Source of the DNA: JAFKFH01 sp017307375
Lineage (GTDB): Bacteria > Pseudomonadota > Alphaproteobacteria > Ferrovibrionales > Ferrovibrionaceae
DNA: 64,000 nt
Reading direction: 5' to 3'
Assembly: GCA_965229335.1 (NCBI GenBank)
Contig: OZ245874.1
Span: forward strand, 5,332,001 to 5,396,000
In this document: positions 35,193-44,326 of the stretch, piece after piece
Position numbering within the stretch: the stretch's first letter is position 1
Layout: the number at the start of each line of letters is the position of its first letter
The notes under the pieces: model-generated
What the model saw: the letters and a program-made list of their open reading frames with translations, nothing else
Database searches by the model: none
What the model was told of the DNA's origin: nothing
Position numbers and translations under genes: made by a program

Positions 35193-37943
35193 CTAGCGGT
35201 CGCTGAGATAGGCTGGTGCGATGGCACGCGCGAGCAGCCTGCCGATCGCCAGGGCATGCGAATCGGTGCTCGCAGGGCGCTCGACCAGCGCATCCTCGCT
35301 CTGCCCCTTGAGTGCCCAGCGCGTTCGCGCCAGTTCGATCATCAGATGCGGGCGCCGGGGCCTGGCCGGAATGCCGTGGCCGAGCAATTGCAGCGCGGTG
35401 CGGATGACACGGAGCGCTTCGGACAGCACCTGCCGGGCCAGATGGAGCTGGACCAGCACTTCGAGGCCCGAGACACGGTCGAGCAGGGTCGCGGCATGGT
35501 CCTGGATCGCCTGGGCCAGGCGAAAGACCTGCTTGTCCACACCGTTGACGATCGCCATCTCGGCCGTCTCGACATGCAGGGCCAGGGCGGTCTGGTAGTC
35601 GGTGGTCCAGGCGTCGGCGGGAAGCATCGCCAGGCCGGCGTCGAGATAGGCCAGGACCGGCCCATACGCTGCGGCGGCACGGGCACGCCGGCCCGCTTCG
35701 AGATTGAGCACGACCAGCCGCCGCCGCTCCTCCGGATCGACGATCAGCGCCCGGGCGATGTTCAGCTGGTTGACGATGTCGAACAAGCGCCGGTCGCGGG
35801 ACGAACCATGGGTGCGCAAGAGCGCGCGACCGATACCCAGGTGACAGGACAGGGCCTCGTCCGGCGGCAGCAGCGAATAGGCAGCCTGCTGAACGCGATC
35901 ATGCAGGAAGCGATAGGAGACGCTGGCCTGCAGGCCGGCCTCGGCGAAACGGTAGCCTTCGTCGAGCGGGACGACCAGCCGGCTGCGCAGGGCCGGCCAG
36001 AGCGCGCTGGCAGCCTCGGCCGGTGCCTCGCCGCGCACCTCGGCGAGGGTCTCGAGCGAAAAGATCGATCCGATGCAGGCGGCGACCTGGACCACGCCGA
36101 GAGTTTCGGGCGGCAGTTCGGCGAATCGCTGGACCAGGAAGGCCACGACATTGTCGGGAACCTGCTGGCGCTCGATCGCCGGCAGGTCCCAGGTCCAGGT
36201 CGACGAGGCGCGATCGAAGCCGATCAGCCCGCGCCGCTCCAGCGCCTCGAGATACTGCCCCAGGAACAGCGGATTGCCGAAGGTCTTGGCCGAGAGCAGC
36301 GCGGCGAGCGGCTGAACGCGGGCGACCTCGCTCTGCAGTGTGTCGGCGACCAACAGCGCGACCGCCGCATGGTCGAGTTCACCGAGGTGGATATGCCGGA
36401 TCGGCACCTCGGCCTCGGTTAGCGTGGCGATCGTCTGGGTCAGCGGATGGGTAGCGTCGACCTCGCCGTCGCGATAGGCGCCGATTACCAGCAGGTGACG
36501 CAGCTCGTCGTCGCCGACCAGGCCTTCGAGCAGCTTGAGCGAAGCGAGATCGGCCCATTGCAGGTCGTCGAGAAAAACGACCAGCGGGTGCTCGGGCGTA
36601 GCGAATACACGGACGAACTTGCGGAACGCATAGACGAAGCGGCTGTGGGCTTCCGCCGGCCCCAATGCCGGCGCGGCCCCCGCGGGCGGGCCGATCAGCT
36701 CGGCCAGTTCGGGGATGACATCGGTGACGACATGGACATTCGGCTGCAGCGCCGTGACCAGTTGGGCGCGCAAGGCCTCGGTCCGCTCCGGTCCGCCGGC
36801 AATGGCCTGACGGACCAGTTCGCGGAATGCGCGAATCCATGGCGCGTAGGGAATATCGCGCTTCAGCTGTTCGAACTTGCCGGCGACGAAGAAACCCTGC
36901 TGCGCCGTGATCGGCTTGTACAGTTCGCGGACCAGGGCCGACTTGCCGATGCCGGCATAACCGGTGACCAGCAGCAGTTCGGGAACGTTGTCGGCCGCCC
37001 GCTCGAAGCCGACCATCAGTTGCTTGAGCGGCTCGTCGCGGCCATAGAGCTTCTGCGGCACCCGCAACACCGCGCGCACGTCGCGCTGGCCCAGCGCAAA
37101 GCTTTCGATCGTGCCGCCCGAGCGATACTGGCTCAGGCAATGCTCGATATCGATGCGCAGGCCCAGAATGCTCTGGTAGCGGTCCTCCGGGTCCTTGGCC
37201 ATCAGCCGCGCGACGATCGCGGCAAGCACGCCGGGGACGAGCGGGTTGAGGCCGCTGGCCGGCACCGGGGTCCGGGCAATGTGGCTGTGCACCAGTTCCA
37301 GCGGGTCGCCGTCGCCAAAGGGCGGGCGGCCGGTCAGGCATTCGTAGAAAGTTGCCCCGAGGCCGTAGAAATCTGCCCGGTAGTCGACCGACCGGTTGAT
37401 CCGCCCGGTCTGTTCCGGGGCGATGTAGGCCAGCGTGCCGGCCGGGGTGCCGATACGGATGTCGGCCACTTCCTCCCGCGCCAGTTCGGAGGCGATCGTG
37501 AACCCGACGATGTTGATCGTCTGGGCCTGGGCATTGACGACGATATTGGCCGGATTGATGTCCTTGTGGACCAGGCCGGCGTTGTGAATTGCGTCGATCG
37601 CGTCGATGAGTTGCAGCGCCAGGTCGAGAAAGGCGTCGATCGGCAGCGGCTGGCCGGCCAACTGCTGCGCGAGCGACGTGCCGCCGATGTCGCGGAACAC
37701 GACCAGCAGACCCGAACCATGCGGCAGGCAATCGAGGGCCTCGACCACGCCGCGGTGACTGATACGCGATATAAGCTGGTACTCGCGCCGCAACGCGGCG
37801 AGCCCTTCGGGACTTGCCGTCTCGGTCCCGATCAGCTTGCAGACGACGGGCAGGCCATCGTGGCGGCGCAGGGCGCGCAGCACGGTCGAGCGCGGACCGG
37901 TATGCAGGGTCTCGAATACGCGATAACCCGGGATCGACGTCAC
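35193..37943 (-). CDS. Sensor protein, 5' half: protein-kinase-like domain and AAA ATPase
   Basis: A 916-residue segment ending at an in-frame TAG. The N-terminal kinase-like domain has the lysine in VVCKLI, the HKD form of the catalytic loop (LVHKDINPANIVV) and APEQTG, but the DFG position reads GFT, so the magnesium-binding aspartate is absent. An AAA/STAND ATPase follows (Walker A GYAGIGKS, Walker B LVVFLDDLQWAD) and then TPR-like helices. The GTG at 37943 begins the conserved SIPGYRVFETLHTG. The reading frame continues unchanged beyond the stop into GAF-GGDEF, so this is a truncated product of one large gene. Confidence 0.75.
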   Translation of the reverse strand: MTSIPGYRVFETLHTGPRSTVLRALRRHDGLPVVCKLIGTETASPEGLAALRREYQLISRISHRGVVEALDCLPHGSGLLVVFRDIGGTSLAQQLAGQPLPIDAFLDLALQLIDAIDAIHNAGLVHKDINPANIVVNAQAQTINIVGFTIASELAREEVADIRIGTPAGTLAYIAPEQTGRINRSVDYRADFYGLGATFYECLTGRPPFGDGDPLELVHSHIARTPVPASGLNPLVPGVLAAIVARLMAKDPEDRYQSILGLRIDIEHCLSQYRSGGTIESFALGQRDVRAVLRVPQKLYGRDEPLKQLMVGFERAADNVPELLLVTGYAGIGKSALVRELYKPITAQQGFFVAGKFEQLKRDIPYAPWIRAFRELVRQAIAGGPERTEALRAQLVTALQPNVHVVTDVIPELAELIGPPAGAAPALGPAEAHSRFVYAFRKFVRVFATPEHPLVVFLDDLQWADLASLKLLEGLVGDDELRHLLVIGAYRDGEVDATHPLTQTIATLTEAEVPIRHIHLGELDHAAVALLVADTLQSEVARVQPLAALLSAKTFGNPLFLGQYLEALERRGLIGFDRASSTWTWDLPAIERQQVPDNVVAFLVQRFAELPPETLGVVQVAACIGSIFSLETLAEVRGEAPAEAASALWPALRSRLVVPLDEGYRFAEAGLQASVSYRFLHDRVQQAAYSLLPPDEALSCHLGIGRALLRTHGSSRDRRLFDIVNQLNIARALIVDPEERRRLVVLNLEAGRRARAAAAYGPVLAYLDAGLAMLPADAWTTDYQTALALHVETAEMAIVNGVDKQVFRLAQAIQDHAATLLDRVSGLEVLVQLHLARQVLSEALRVIRTALQLLGHGIPARPRRPHLMIELARTRWALKGQSEDALVERPASTDSHALAIGRLLARAIAPAYLSDR

Positions 37944-38041
37944 CGCCGCCCCTCGAAAACGCCGCCTACCAAAAGACCGGGATATGCAGCACCACGACGC
38001 GTGCCACGCCCCCACTGTTCAGCCATGTCCCCACCGCCCTC

Positions 38042-38078
38042 AGTACTGGACGAAAGACTAGGTTGTACGTCCAGTGCT
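38042..38078. repeat. Inverted repeat in the gap between divergent genes
   Basis: AGTACTGGACG and CGTCCAGTGCT (11-base arms, one mismatch) flank a 15-base spacer. It lies about 100 bases upstream of the kinase-like gene in a 356-base gap (37944-38299) that contains no gene. It could be an operator or an RNA hairpin. Confidence 0.35.
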
Positions 38079-38188
38079 GGCAAGCCGAGCGACCGCTGAT
38101 CTGCGCGGTTCAGCCGATATTTTCCAATTTCCGGTGCAGGTTTGCCGACATTTCCATGATTTCGCCGACACAATTCTGTAACGAGTGG

Positions 38189-38205
38189 ATTTTCATAATG
38201 AAAAT
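38189..38205 (+). promoter_or_regulatory. Perfect palindrome upstream of the FAD-oxidoreductase operon
   Basis: ATTTTCAT-A-ATGAAAAT (8-base arms, odd centre) sits about 95 bases before the oxidoreductase start in the most AT-rich part of the gap, where a promoter is expected. The form suits a dimeric repressor or activator site; the protein is unknown. Confidence 0.45.
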
Positions 38206-38299
38206 ACGCCACATGGTAGAATTTGGGTGAATTTTCGGACGCCCGTCCCTATGGTTGCAGAAAGCGGCGCGCAGCGCCATACCGCGAATTGGGGGATCG

Positions 38300-40567
38300 A
38301 TGACGAAAACAAGGGTTGCCATTCTCGGCGGCGGCGTCGCGGCGCTCAGCGCCGCCTACCAGATGTCGAAGACCGAAGCGTTGCGCGCGCAGTACGACAT
38401 CACGATCTACCAGATAGGGTGGCGGCTGGGGGGCAAGGGCGCCACGGGACGCGACGAACAGGGGCGCATCCTGGAGCATGGCCTGCATATCTGGTTTGGC
38501 GACTACACCAACGCCTTCCGCATGACCAAGGACGTCTATGCGGCCTGGAATCCGGGTCCGGACAATGCGCTGCAGACCTGGCAGGACGCGCTGAAGCCGC
38601 ATGACTTCACCCCGCTCGGCGTCGGCAGCGCCGACGGCCAGCCGATCTACTGGCCGCTGACATGGTCGCGGCTGGGCGGCGAAGTCGGCGAGGAACATCT
38701 GCTGCCAACCCCGCTCGAAGCCGTAGAGAGCCTGGTCGGGCTGATGGTCGACGTCATCCGCCACTGGGACGAATTCCACAGCCTGATCGTCAACGGCAAG
38801 TTCGTCGAGGGCCAGCGCGTCGAGGGGCTGTCGATCGACGAGGCCGAACTGCCGGGCCTGTTCGGCCGGTACGGCCACGCGCTGCGGCAATGGGCCAGCG
38901 ACCAGATCGAGCATATCGAACGGGCGGCGGGCCTCGCCGCCGGGGCGGCACTGCACGGCGCCGCCGAAGTGGCCGAGACGGCGAAGCGTTGGATCGCCAC
39001 CGTGCGCACGGCCGACGCATCGGAAACCGACAGGAATTCCCATCTCGACGGCATCGCCGACCTGCTGCACAAGCTCGACGCGCTGGTCGCCGAGAAGATC
39101 GCCAGCGAGAAGGCCAGGATAAGCGTGATCAGCGACTGGCTGACCTTTGCCATTCCGCTGGCCCGCGGTGTCATCCGCGACTTCATCATTGCCGGCAAGT
39201 CGGCCAACGAGGTCGACGAGGAGGAATTCACCGACTGGCTGGCCCGCCATGGCGGCAACCGTGAGAAGCTCGAGCATTGCTCGACGCTGCGCACGGTCTA
39301 CGACGCCTGCATGCAGTTTCGCGACGGCGATTCCCACCTGCCGGACTATGGCGCCGGCATCGGCGCCCAGCTCTGCATGCGCGTCATGGTGACCTGCAAG
39401 GAAGCAGTGGTCTGGCTGATGCAGGCCGGCATGGGGGAAGTCATCGTCACCCCCCTCTATCAGGTGCTGCAGGACCGCGGCGTCAAGGTCGAGTTCTTCC
39501 GCCGCACCGAGCGGCTGGAACTCTCGGCGGACAAGAGCGAGGTAGCGCGGATTCACCTGGCTCGCCAGGTCGACCTCGTCCCCGGCGTCGAGCGCTACGA
39601 TCCGCTGATCGTCGTGCCGGTCGAAGGCGGCAGCAAGCACCTGCTGTGCTGGCCGGCCCAGCCGAAGTGGGACCAGATCGTCGACGGGCGCGCCAAGGCC
39701 GCGGTGCTGGACGAATACCGCTCCAGCCTGGAATCGCATTGGTGCCCGGTGCCGCCGGTCGGCATCGACGTCCTGGAACAGGGGCGCGACTTCGACGTCG
39801 CGATCCTGGCGATCTCGGTCGGTGCCTTCAAGAAGATGAACGACGAGCCGAGCCTGGCCCAGGAACTGATCGACGCCTCGCCGGCCTTCGCGGCGATGAC
39901 CGAGCATTTCGGCCTGGTTCCGTCGCAGGTCATGCAGCTGTGGTGCGGACCCGATCTGCACGGGCTGGGCTGGGAACCCGACCGGCCGGCTGCGGTCACC
40001 GGCCCCGAGCCCTATTCGGTCTGGGCCGACATGAGCCAGACCCTGAAATACGAACCCTGGTTCACCGAACCGGGCAAGCCGCCGGGCTCGGTGCACTATC
40101 TGTGCGCGGTCTGGGGAACCGAGATGTTCAAGCAGCCTTCGACCGACCTTGCGGTGCCGCAGGCCGCCCACCAGGAGGTGACGGCCAACAGCCTGGCCTG
40201 GACCAACCGCTATGCCCCCCACATGTGGCCGGCAGCGGTGACGGGCGACGGCAACTTCGACTACGACGTGCTCTATGATCCCAAGGGCGGCAAGGGTGCC
40301 GAGCGGTTCGTGGCGCAGTTCATCCGCGCCAATGTCGACCCCACGGAATGCCTGCCGGCGTCGCGCGCCGGAACCACCAAGTACCGGCTGCGTGCCGACG
40401 AGTCCGGCTTCAGGAATCTGATCCTGGCCGGTTGCTGGATCAATTCGGGCTTCAACACCTCGTGTGTCGAGACGGCGACGATGTCGGGCATGCAGGCCGC
40501 GCGGGCGATCTGCGGCGAGCCGGTGCGCGTTCCCGGCGAATTCTTCATGCAGGGAAAGCGGCCATGA
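38300..40567 (+). CDS. Large FAD-dependent oxidoreductase, phytoene-desaturase-like (copy A)
   Basis: A 755-residue amino-oxidase/carotenoid-desaturase-like flavoprotein. VAILGGGVAALSAAYQM is the dinucleotide-binding fold; WRLGGKGATGRDEQGR and EHGLHIWFG follow, as in phytoene desaturase relatives; the C-terminal FAD motif is in NLILAGCWINSGFNTSCVET. It is longer than classical desaturases because of an insertion at about 130-330. It is paralogous to the convergent gene at 41.5 kb. ATG at 38300 is chosen from the conserved N-terminus. The stop overlaps the next gene (ATGA). Confidence 0.85.
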   Translation: MTKTRVAILGGGVAALSAAYQMSKTEALRAQYDITIYQIGWRLGGKGATGRDEQGRILEHGLHIWFGDYTNAFRMTKDVYAAWNPGPDNALQTWQDALKPHDFTPLGVGSADGQPIYWPLTWSRLGGEVGEEHLLPTPLEAVESLVGLMVDVIRHWDEFHSLIVNGKFVEGQRVEGLSIDEAELPGLFGRYGHALRQWASDQIEHIERAAGLAAGAALHGAAEVAETAKRWIATVRTADASETDRNSHLDGIADLLHKLDALVAEKIASEKARISVISDWLTFAIPLARGVIRDFIIAGKSANEVDEEEFTDWLARHGGNREKLEHCSTLRTVYDACMQFRDGDSHLPDYGAGIGAQLCMRVMVTCKEAVVWLMQAGMGEVIVTPLYQVLQDRGVKVEFFRRTERLELSADKSEVARIHLARQVDLVPGVERYDPLIVVPVEGGSKHLLCWPAQPKWDQIVDGRAKAAVLDEYRSSLESHWCPVPPVGIDVLEQGRDFDVAILAISVGAFKKMNDEPSLAQELIDASPAFAAMTEHFGLVPSQVMQLWCGPDLHGLGWEPDRPAAVTGPEPYSVWADMSQTLKYEPWFTEPGKPPGSVHYLCAVWGTEMFKQPSTDLAVPQAAHQEVTANSLAWTNRYAPHMWPAAVTGDGNFDYDVLYDPKGGKGAERFVAQFIRANVDPTECLPASRAGTTKYRLRADESGFRNLILAGCWINSGFNTSCVETATMSGMQAARAICGEPVRVPGEFFMQGKRP

Positions 40568-41502
40568 ACCCGCCTTTCGTCTCCTGGGCCGGCCACGCGC
40601 AGGTGTCGCTGCCGGCGCCGGGCGTGTTCGAGGACACGCTGACCAGCTATTTCTTCGTCCCGGCCAATCCGGCCAATACGCAAAGCCTGGTCGACAAGCT
40701 GCTTAATGCCGCCCCGGGCGGGGCGGTGCGCTACGACGTGTTCGGCGCCTATGCGATGGTCGTATTCATGTCGACCGGCAAGATGACGACACCGTCCGAA
40801 CCGTTCGGCTGGATCCCCTATCGCGAAGCTTCGATCTGGCTGCCGCTGATCGAACGGCGCAAGGGCCATCTGCCGCGCTTCGTCGCCTGGATGCCCTATG
40901 TGTTTCCGGATGCGACGATCCCGATGGTCTGCGGCCGCGAAGGCGCGGGCTTCAACAAGTCGCTTGGCCGCATCAGGCTACCGGTGGACGGCGGGCCGGA
41001 GCCGCGCCATGTCTGCGAGACGATGGTGTTCAAGGAAATGTCGTCGGACTGCCGCGGCGAGTTCACCACGCTGTTCAGCGTCTCCGGATCGGGCGAGCGC
41101 GGCGGGCTGTGGTCCAGCATGAAGGATCTGGTCGACGGTGTGCGCGGCGGCTTTCCGTCGCACCGGAACGGCCTGCTGACCGATCTGGCGCTGCTGCTCA
41201 GCAGCATCGAATCGCTGGTGACCGGCACGGTCGAGATCGTCGATCTGATGCAGTTCCGCGACCCGCGCGACAACACCCGTGCCTGCTATCAGGCGATCGT
41301 CGATTGCACGATGAAGGTCGACCGTTTCCGCGGTGCCTGGCCGCTGCATGGCCCCTGGACCGTCCAGGTCGCCGATTTCGCCAGCCACCAGGTGATCACG
41401 GATTTCGGCTTTCCGGCCGACGGCACCGTGCCCGTCGACCTGGCGCTGCAGATCCACATGGACTTCAGCTGCCCATCCGGCGAAGTGGTCTGGCAGGCCT
41501 GA
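40564..41502 (+). CDS. Acetoacetate-decarboxylase-like protein
   Basis: A 312-residue protein coupled to the oxidoreductase by a four-base overlap. The central pattern (YREASIWLPLI, FVAWMPYVFPDATIPMVCGRE) recalls the acetoacetate decarboxylase superfamily, whose members decarboxylate beta-keto acids or act as aldolase/dehydratases. I cannot confirm the Schiff-base lysine; K313-type alignment is needed. The link with flavoenzymes and an AfsA homologue suggests work on a beta-keto intermediate. Confidence 0.6.
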   Translation: MNPPFVSWAGHAQVSLPAPGVFEDTLTSYFFVPANPANTQSLVDKLLNAAPGGAVRYDVFGAYAMVVFMSTGKMTTPSEPFGWIPYREASIWLPLIERRKGHLPRFVAWMPYVFPDATIPMVCGREGAGFNKSLGRIRLPVDGGPEPRHVCETMVFKEMSSDCRGEFTTLFSVSGSGERGGLWSSMKDLVDGVRGGFPSHRNGLLTDLALLLSSIESLVTGTVEIVDLMQFRDPRDNTRACYQAIVDCTMKVDRFRGAWPLHGPWTVQVADFASHQVITDFGFPADGTVPVDLALQIHMDFSCPSGEVVWQA

Positions 41503-41510
41503 GACTGGCA

Positions 41511-41531
41511 GGCGGCGGCGCAGCCGCCGCC
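41511..41531. terminator. GC hairpin between convergent operons
   Basis: GGCGGCGGC-GCA-GCCGCCGCC, a 9-bp stem, lies between the stops at 41502 (plus) and 41546 (minus). There is no T-run on either side, so it probably acts as a bidirectional stem or weak terminator. Confidence 0.45.
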
Positions 41532-41545
41532 GCCGCCCCTCGGCT

Positions 41546-43561
41546 TCAGGCCTTCCTGCCGGCGACGATCGCCTCGGCCGCGGTCTTGCCCGACAGCATC
41601 GCGATCTCGGCACTGCCCCCCGAGAACCAGGTGCGGGTCCAGTCACCCGCAAGGTAGAGATTGGCGAAAGGCGCCTCGCCAGGGGCCAGGCGATGCCTGA
41701 TGCTGCCCGGCGGGCTCTGCACGTAAAGCTCGGACGGGTCGAGGTTGAAGCGGTAATAGGCCGAGCGGACCAGCCGTTCCTCGAACACGCCGTGCCGGAC
41801 GGTATCGGGCCAGAGCGGCCGGGCATGCGCGTCGAGCCAGGCTTGCGCGTTCGCCTGCACCTCGGACGAGAGGCTCTCGACATAGCCGCAAGCGCCGTAG
41901 GGCGGCGGATCGGACGGAGGCGGGACCACGCCGCACAGATACTCGATCGCCTTGGGCGGGTCCTCGCGCCACTGTTCGGCCGGGATCGTCTGGCTCATTT
42001 CGCCCCAGCTGTCAAACGGCTCGGCATAGGCGGCCATGGCGGTCGGGCCGGCTTCCCAGCCCATTTCCTTCAGCGTCGGACGGAACCAGAGCTGGGTCGA
42101 CTGGGTCGGCACCGACCAGGCACCCTCGACCATCTCGCGATAGCGCGCATTGGCCGCGATCAGCGCCGCGGCCGGCCCGACCTGCGCCGCCGGGGGCATC
42201 GCGAGGACGACGGTGTCGAAGTCGCGGCCGAGCTCCAGTTCGACCTGGCCGACCTGATGGGTGCACCACATCGATTCCAGGTTGCCCGCCTTCGCCGCGG
42301 TCTCTTCGCCGCCGACGATCTGCTCCCAGCGCGGGCGGTCGGGCCAGCACAGCAGGAATGTCGATCCGTCGCCATAGGGGACGCGGATCAGCGGGTCGTA
42401 GGTGCCGTCGACGAAGTCGACCTGCCGCCCCATGCGCAGGCGGGCCACCGCCGCGCCGTCCTCGGTCAGGCCGATCTCGTGCAGACGGTGAAACAGCTTG
42501 ATCTCGACGCCGCGCTGCTTCAGCACCTCGTAGAACGGCGTGAAGATGGTGTCGCCCATGCCGGCGTTCATCCGCCAGACCGGCGCATCCTTGTAGCCGA
42601 GGCCCAGCAGGAACATCACCTGCAGCGTGCCGCCGGCCGAAATCTTGGCGGCCTCCGGGCCGGATGCGCTGTCGCCGCCGAGATAGGCGAAGCTGAGATC
42701 GTAGATGAGCTTGACCGGCGCCGACCAGACGAACTGGTCGGACAAGCCGTGGCTCGCCAGCCAGGCCTTGTAATCCTGGTCGTTGATGCGATCGAAGCCG
42801 GCTTCGCCGTATGGGAAGACGTCGGCGAGATAGCCGATCAGCAGGGCCAGGCCGAACTCGCCGAGACAGGCGAGCTTCCAGCCGGGCGGCACCAGGGTCA
42901 GCACGGGCACCGCCAGCCGCTTGAACCAGTACTGAACCTTGCGCAGCAAGGCCAGCAACTCTTCGTAATGCTCGCCGTCGAGGTCCGCCTCGGGATCATG
43001 CGCGAGATCGTGAGCCGCCTGCAGGGCGGCGAAGCCGTCGCCGTGCTGTAACGTCGCCGGCAGCTCGGGCTGCCGGAACAGCCAGTCCTTCAGCAGCGAC
43101 AGGATCAGCCGCACGAACGCCGAATGCTCGATCGGCATCGCATCGCCCGGCGTGCCCGGGCGCTTGGGCAGGGTGAAGTTCCAGGCATGCCAGCGGTCGA
43201 AGCCGATCTTGGCATCGACCTTCTGCATCATCGTCACCTGGTAGAGCGGCGAGAACGCCTCCTCCCAGGTCTTGAAGGCATAGCCGTCGGGCTTGCGCCA
43301 TTCGGCATAGGCCTCCCGCACGAAGCGGAACACCGTGTCGTAGAAACCGAGCATGAGGTGCAACCCATGCTCCTGGATCCGATAGCCCTCGATCGCGTTG
43401 CGGCCCGAGGCGCATTTGCCGCCGATCCGCCAGCCGTGGTTATAGAGCGTGACGCGATAGCGCTGCCGCAGATCCTCGGTGGCCGTCAATGCCAGGGCGG
43501 TGGCAACCCCGCCTAGGCCGCCGCCGACGATGACGACCCGTTCGCACGCACTCTCACTCAT
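41546..43561 (-). CDS. Large FAD-dependent oxidoreductase, phytoene-desaturase-like (copy B)
   Basis: A 671-residue paralogue of the gene at 38.3 kb, sharing VVIVGGGLGGVATALAL, WRIGGKCASGRN, EHGLHLMLGFYD and the C-terminal NLYLAGDWTRTWFSGGSAEI. Sequence order and insertions match copy A, so both come from an ancient duplication rather than a recent one. It lies 78 bases after the HAD-IB gene in the same direction, hence likely in the AfsA operon. An in-frame N-terminal extension is rejected in favour of MSESACERVVIVGGG. Confidence 0.85.
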   Translation of the reverse strand: MSESACERVVIVGGGLGGVATALALTATEDLRQRYRVTLYNHGWRIGGKCASGRNAIEGYRIQEHGLHLMLGFYDTVFRFVREAYAEWRKPDGYAFKTWEEAFSPLYQVTMMQKVDAKIGFDRWHAWNFTLPKRPGTPGDAMPIEHSAFVRLILSLLKDWLFRQPELPATLQHGDGFAALQAAHDLAHDPEADLDGEHYEELLALLRKVQYWFKRLAVPVLTLVPPGWKLACLGEFGLALLIGYLADVFPYGEAGFDRINDQDYKAWLASHGLSDQFVWSAPVKLIYDLSFAYLGGDSASGPEAAKISAGGTLQVMFLLGLGYKDAPVWRMNAGMGDTIFTPFYEVLKQRGVEIKLFHRLHEIGLTEDGAAVARLRMGRQVDFVDGTYDPLIRVPYGDGSTFLLCWPDRPRWEQIVGGEETAAKAGNLESMWCTHQVGQVELELGRDFDTVVLAMPPAAQVGPAAALIAANARYREMVEGAWSVPTQSTQLWFRPTLKEMGWEAGPTAMAAYAEPFDSWGEMSQTIPAEQWREDPPKAIEYLCGVVPPPSDPPPYGACGYVESLSSEVQANAQAWLDAHARPLWPDTVRHGVFEERLVRSAYYRFNLDPSELYVQSPPGSIRHRLAPGEAPFANLYLAGDWTRTWFSGGSAEIAMLSGKTAAEAIVAGRKA

Positions 43562-43639
43562 CACGTCCCCCTGAACCCATCCGCCCCGGTACGAGGCGAC
43601 AACCGTAAATTGCCGCCTCGACCCGGTTGGACGCAAGTA

Positions 43640-44326
43640 TCAAGACGGGGAAATGATCCGCCAGCCGCGTGCCGCCGCCAGGGCCTCCAGCCCCCGACCT
43701 CCGCGCACCGCGGTCGGATGGCCGACCGCTTCGAGCAGCGCCAGGTCGGAGATGTCGTCGCCGTAGGCGTGACAGTCTTCGGCGCGGATGCCGCGGCGGC
43801 GCAGGAACGCGCCGACCGCCGCGGCCTTGCCCGCGCCTATCGTCTGGGGTGCGAGGATTTCGCCGGTGTAGCGGCCATCGGCCACCTCCATGGTGGTCGC
43901 GAGAATATGGCGCACGCCCAGCCGCTCGGCGACCGGGCGCAACACGCCGGGGAACGACCCCGACACGAACACCGCCTCCTCGCCTGCTTCCTGGTGGCGA
44001 CGCAGGCACTCGACGACCGGGCCGTGGAAGAGGTTCGGCGTCGACGCCTCGACCAGGCGGAACCAGGCGTGCCCATGCGTCTCGACCTCGGCGACGCTAC
44101 GCCCGGCGAAATGCCGGTAGAAGCGGCGGTTGAGGATTTCCCATGACGCGTCCGAACGGCGCAGGTCCGCCATGTCGGCCTCATAGGCCGCCCGGCCCGC
44201 GACGTCTCCGGTCACCTCGTACCAGTACTCCTGGAAACGCAACAGGCTCTTGACCGAGATCAGCGTATCGTCGACGTCGAAGAAGGCATAGCCCGCCGCG
44301 ACGGTCTGTCGTACCGGCGCGGTCAT
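43640..44326 (-). CDS. HAD-IB family phosphatase
   Basis: A 228-residue HAD subclass IB hydrolase: nucleophile motif FFDVDDTLIS, motif II in VFVSGSFPGVL, and YGDDISDLALLEAVG with the magnesium aspartates. Members include phosphoserine- and lysophosphatidate-type phosphatases. The ATG overlaps the AfsA-like stop by four bases. In gamma-butyrolactone synthesis a phosphatase step follows AfsA condensation, so this coupling is suggestive. Confidence 0.85.
   Translation of the reverse strand: MTAPVRQTVAAGYAFFDVDDTLISVKSLLRFQEYWYEVTGDVAGRAAYEADMADLRRSDASWEILNRRFYRHFAGRSVAEVETHGHAWFRLVEASTPNLFHGPVVECLRRHQEAGEEAVFVSGSFPGVLRPVAERLGVRHILATTMEVADGRYTGEILAPQTIGAGKAAAVGAFLRRRGIRAEDCHAYGDDISDLALLEAVGHPTAVRGGRGLEALAAARGWRIISPS

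Noticed and set aside
32880..36422. Plus-strand frame of about 1,180 codons opposite the sensor gene
   Set aside because: It mirrors the minus-strand kinase/GGDEF gene, and its translation is Arg/Gln/Gly-rich without any domain.
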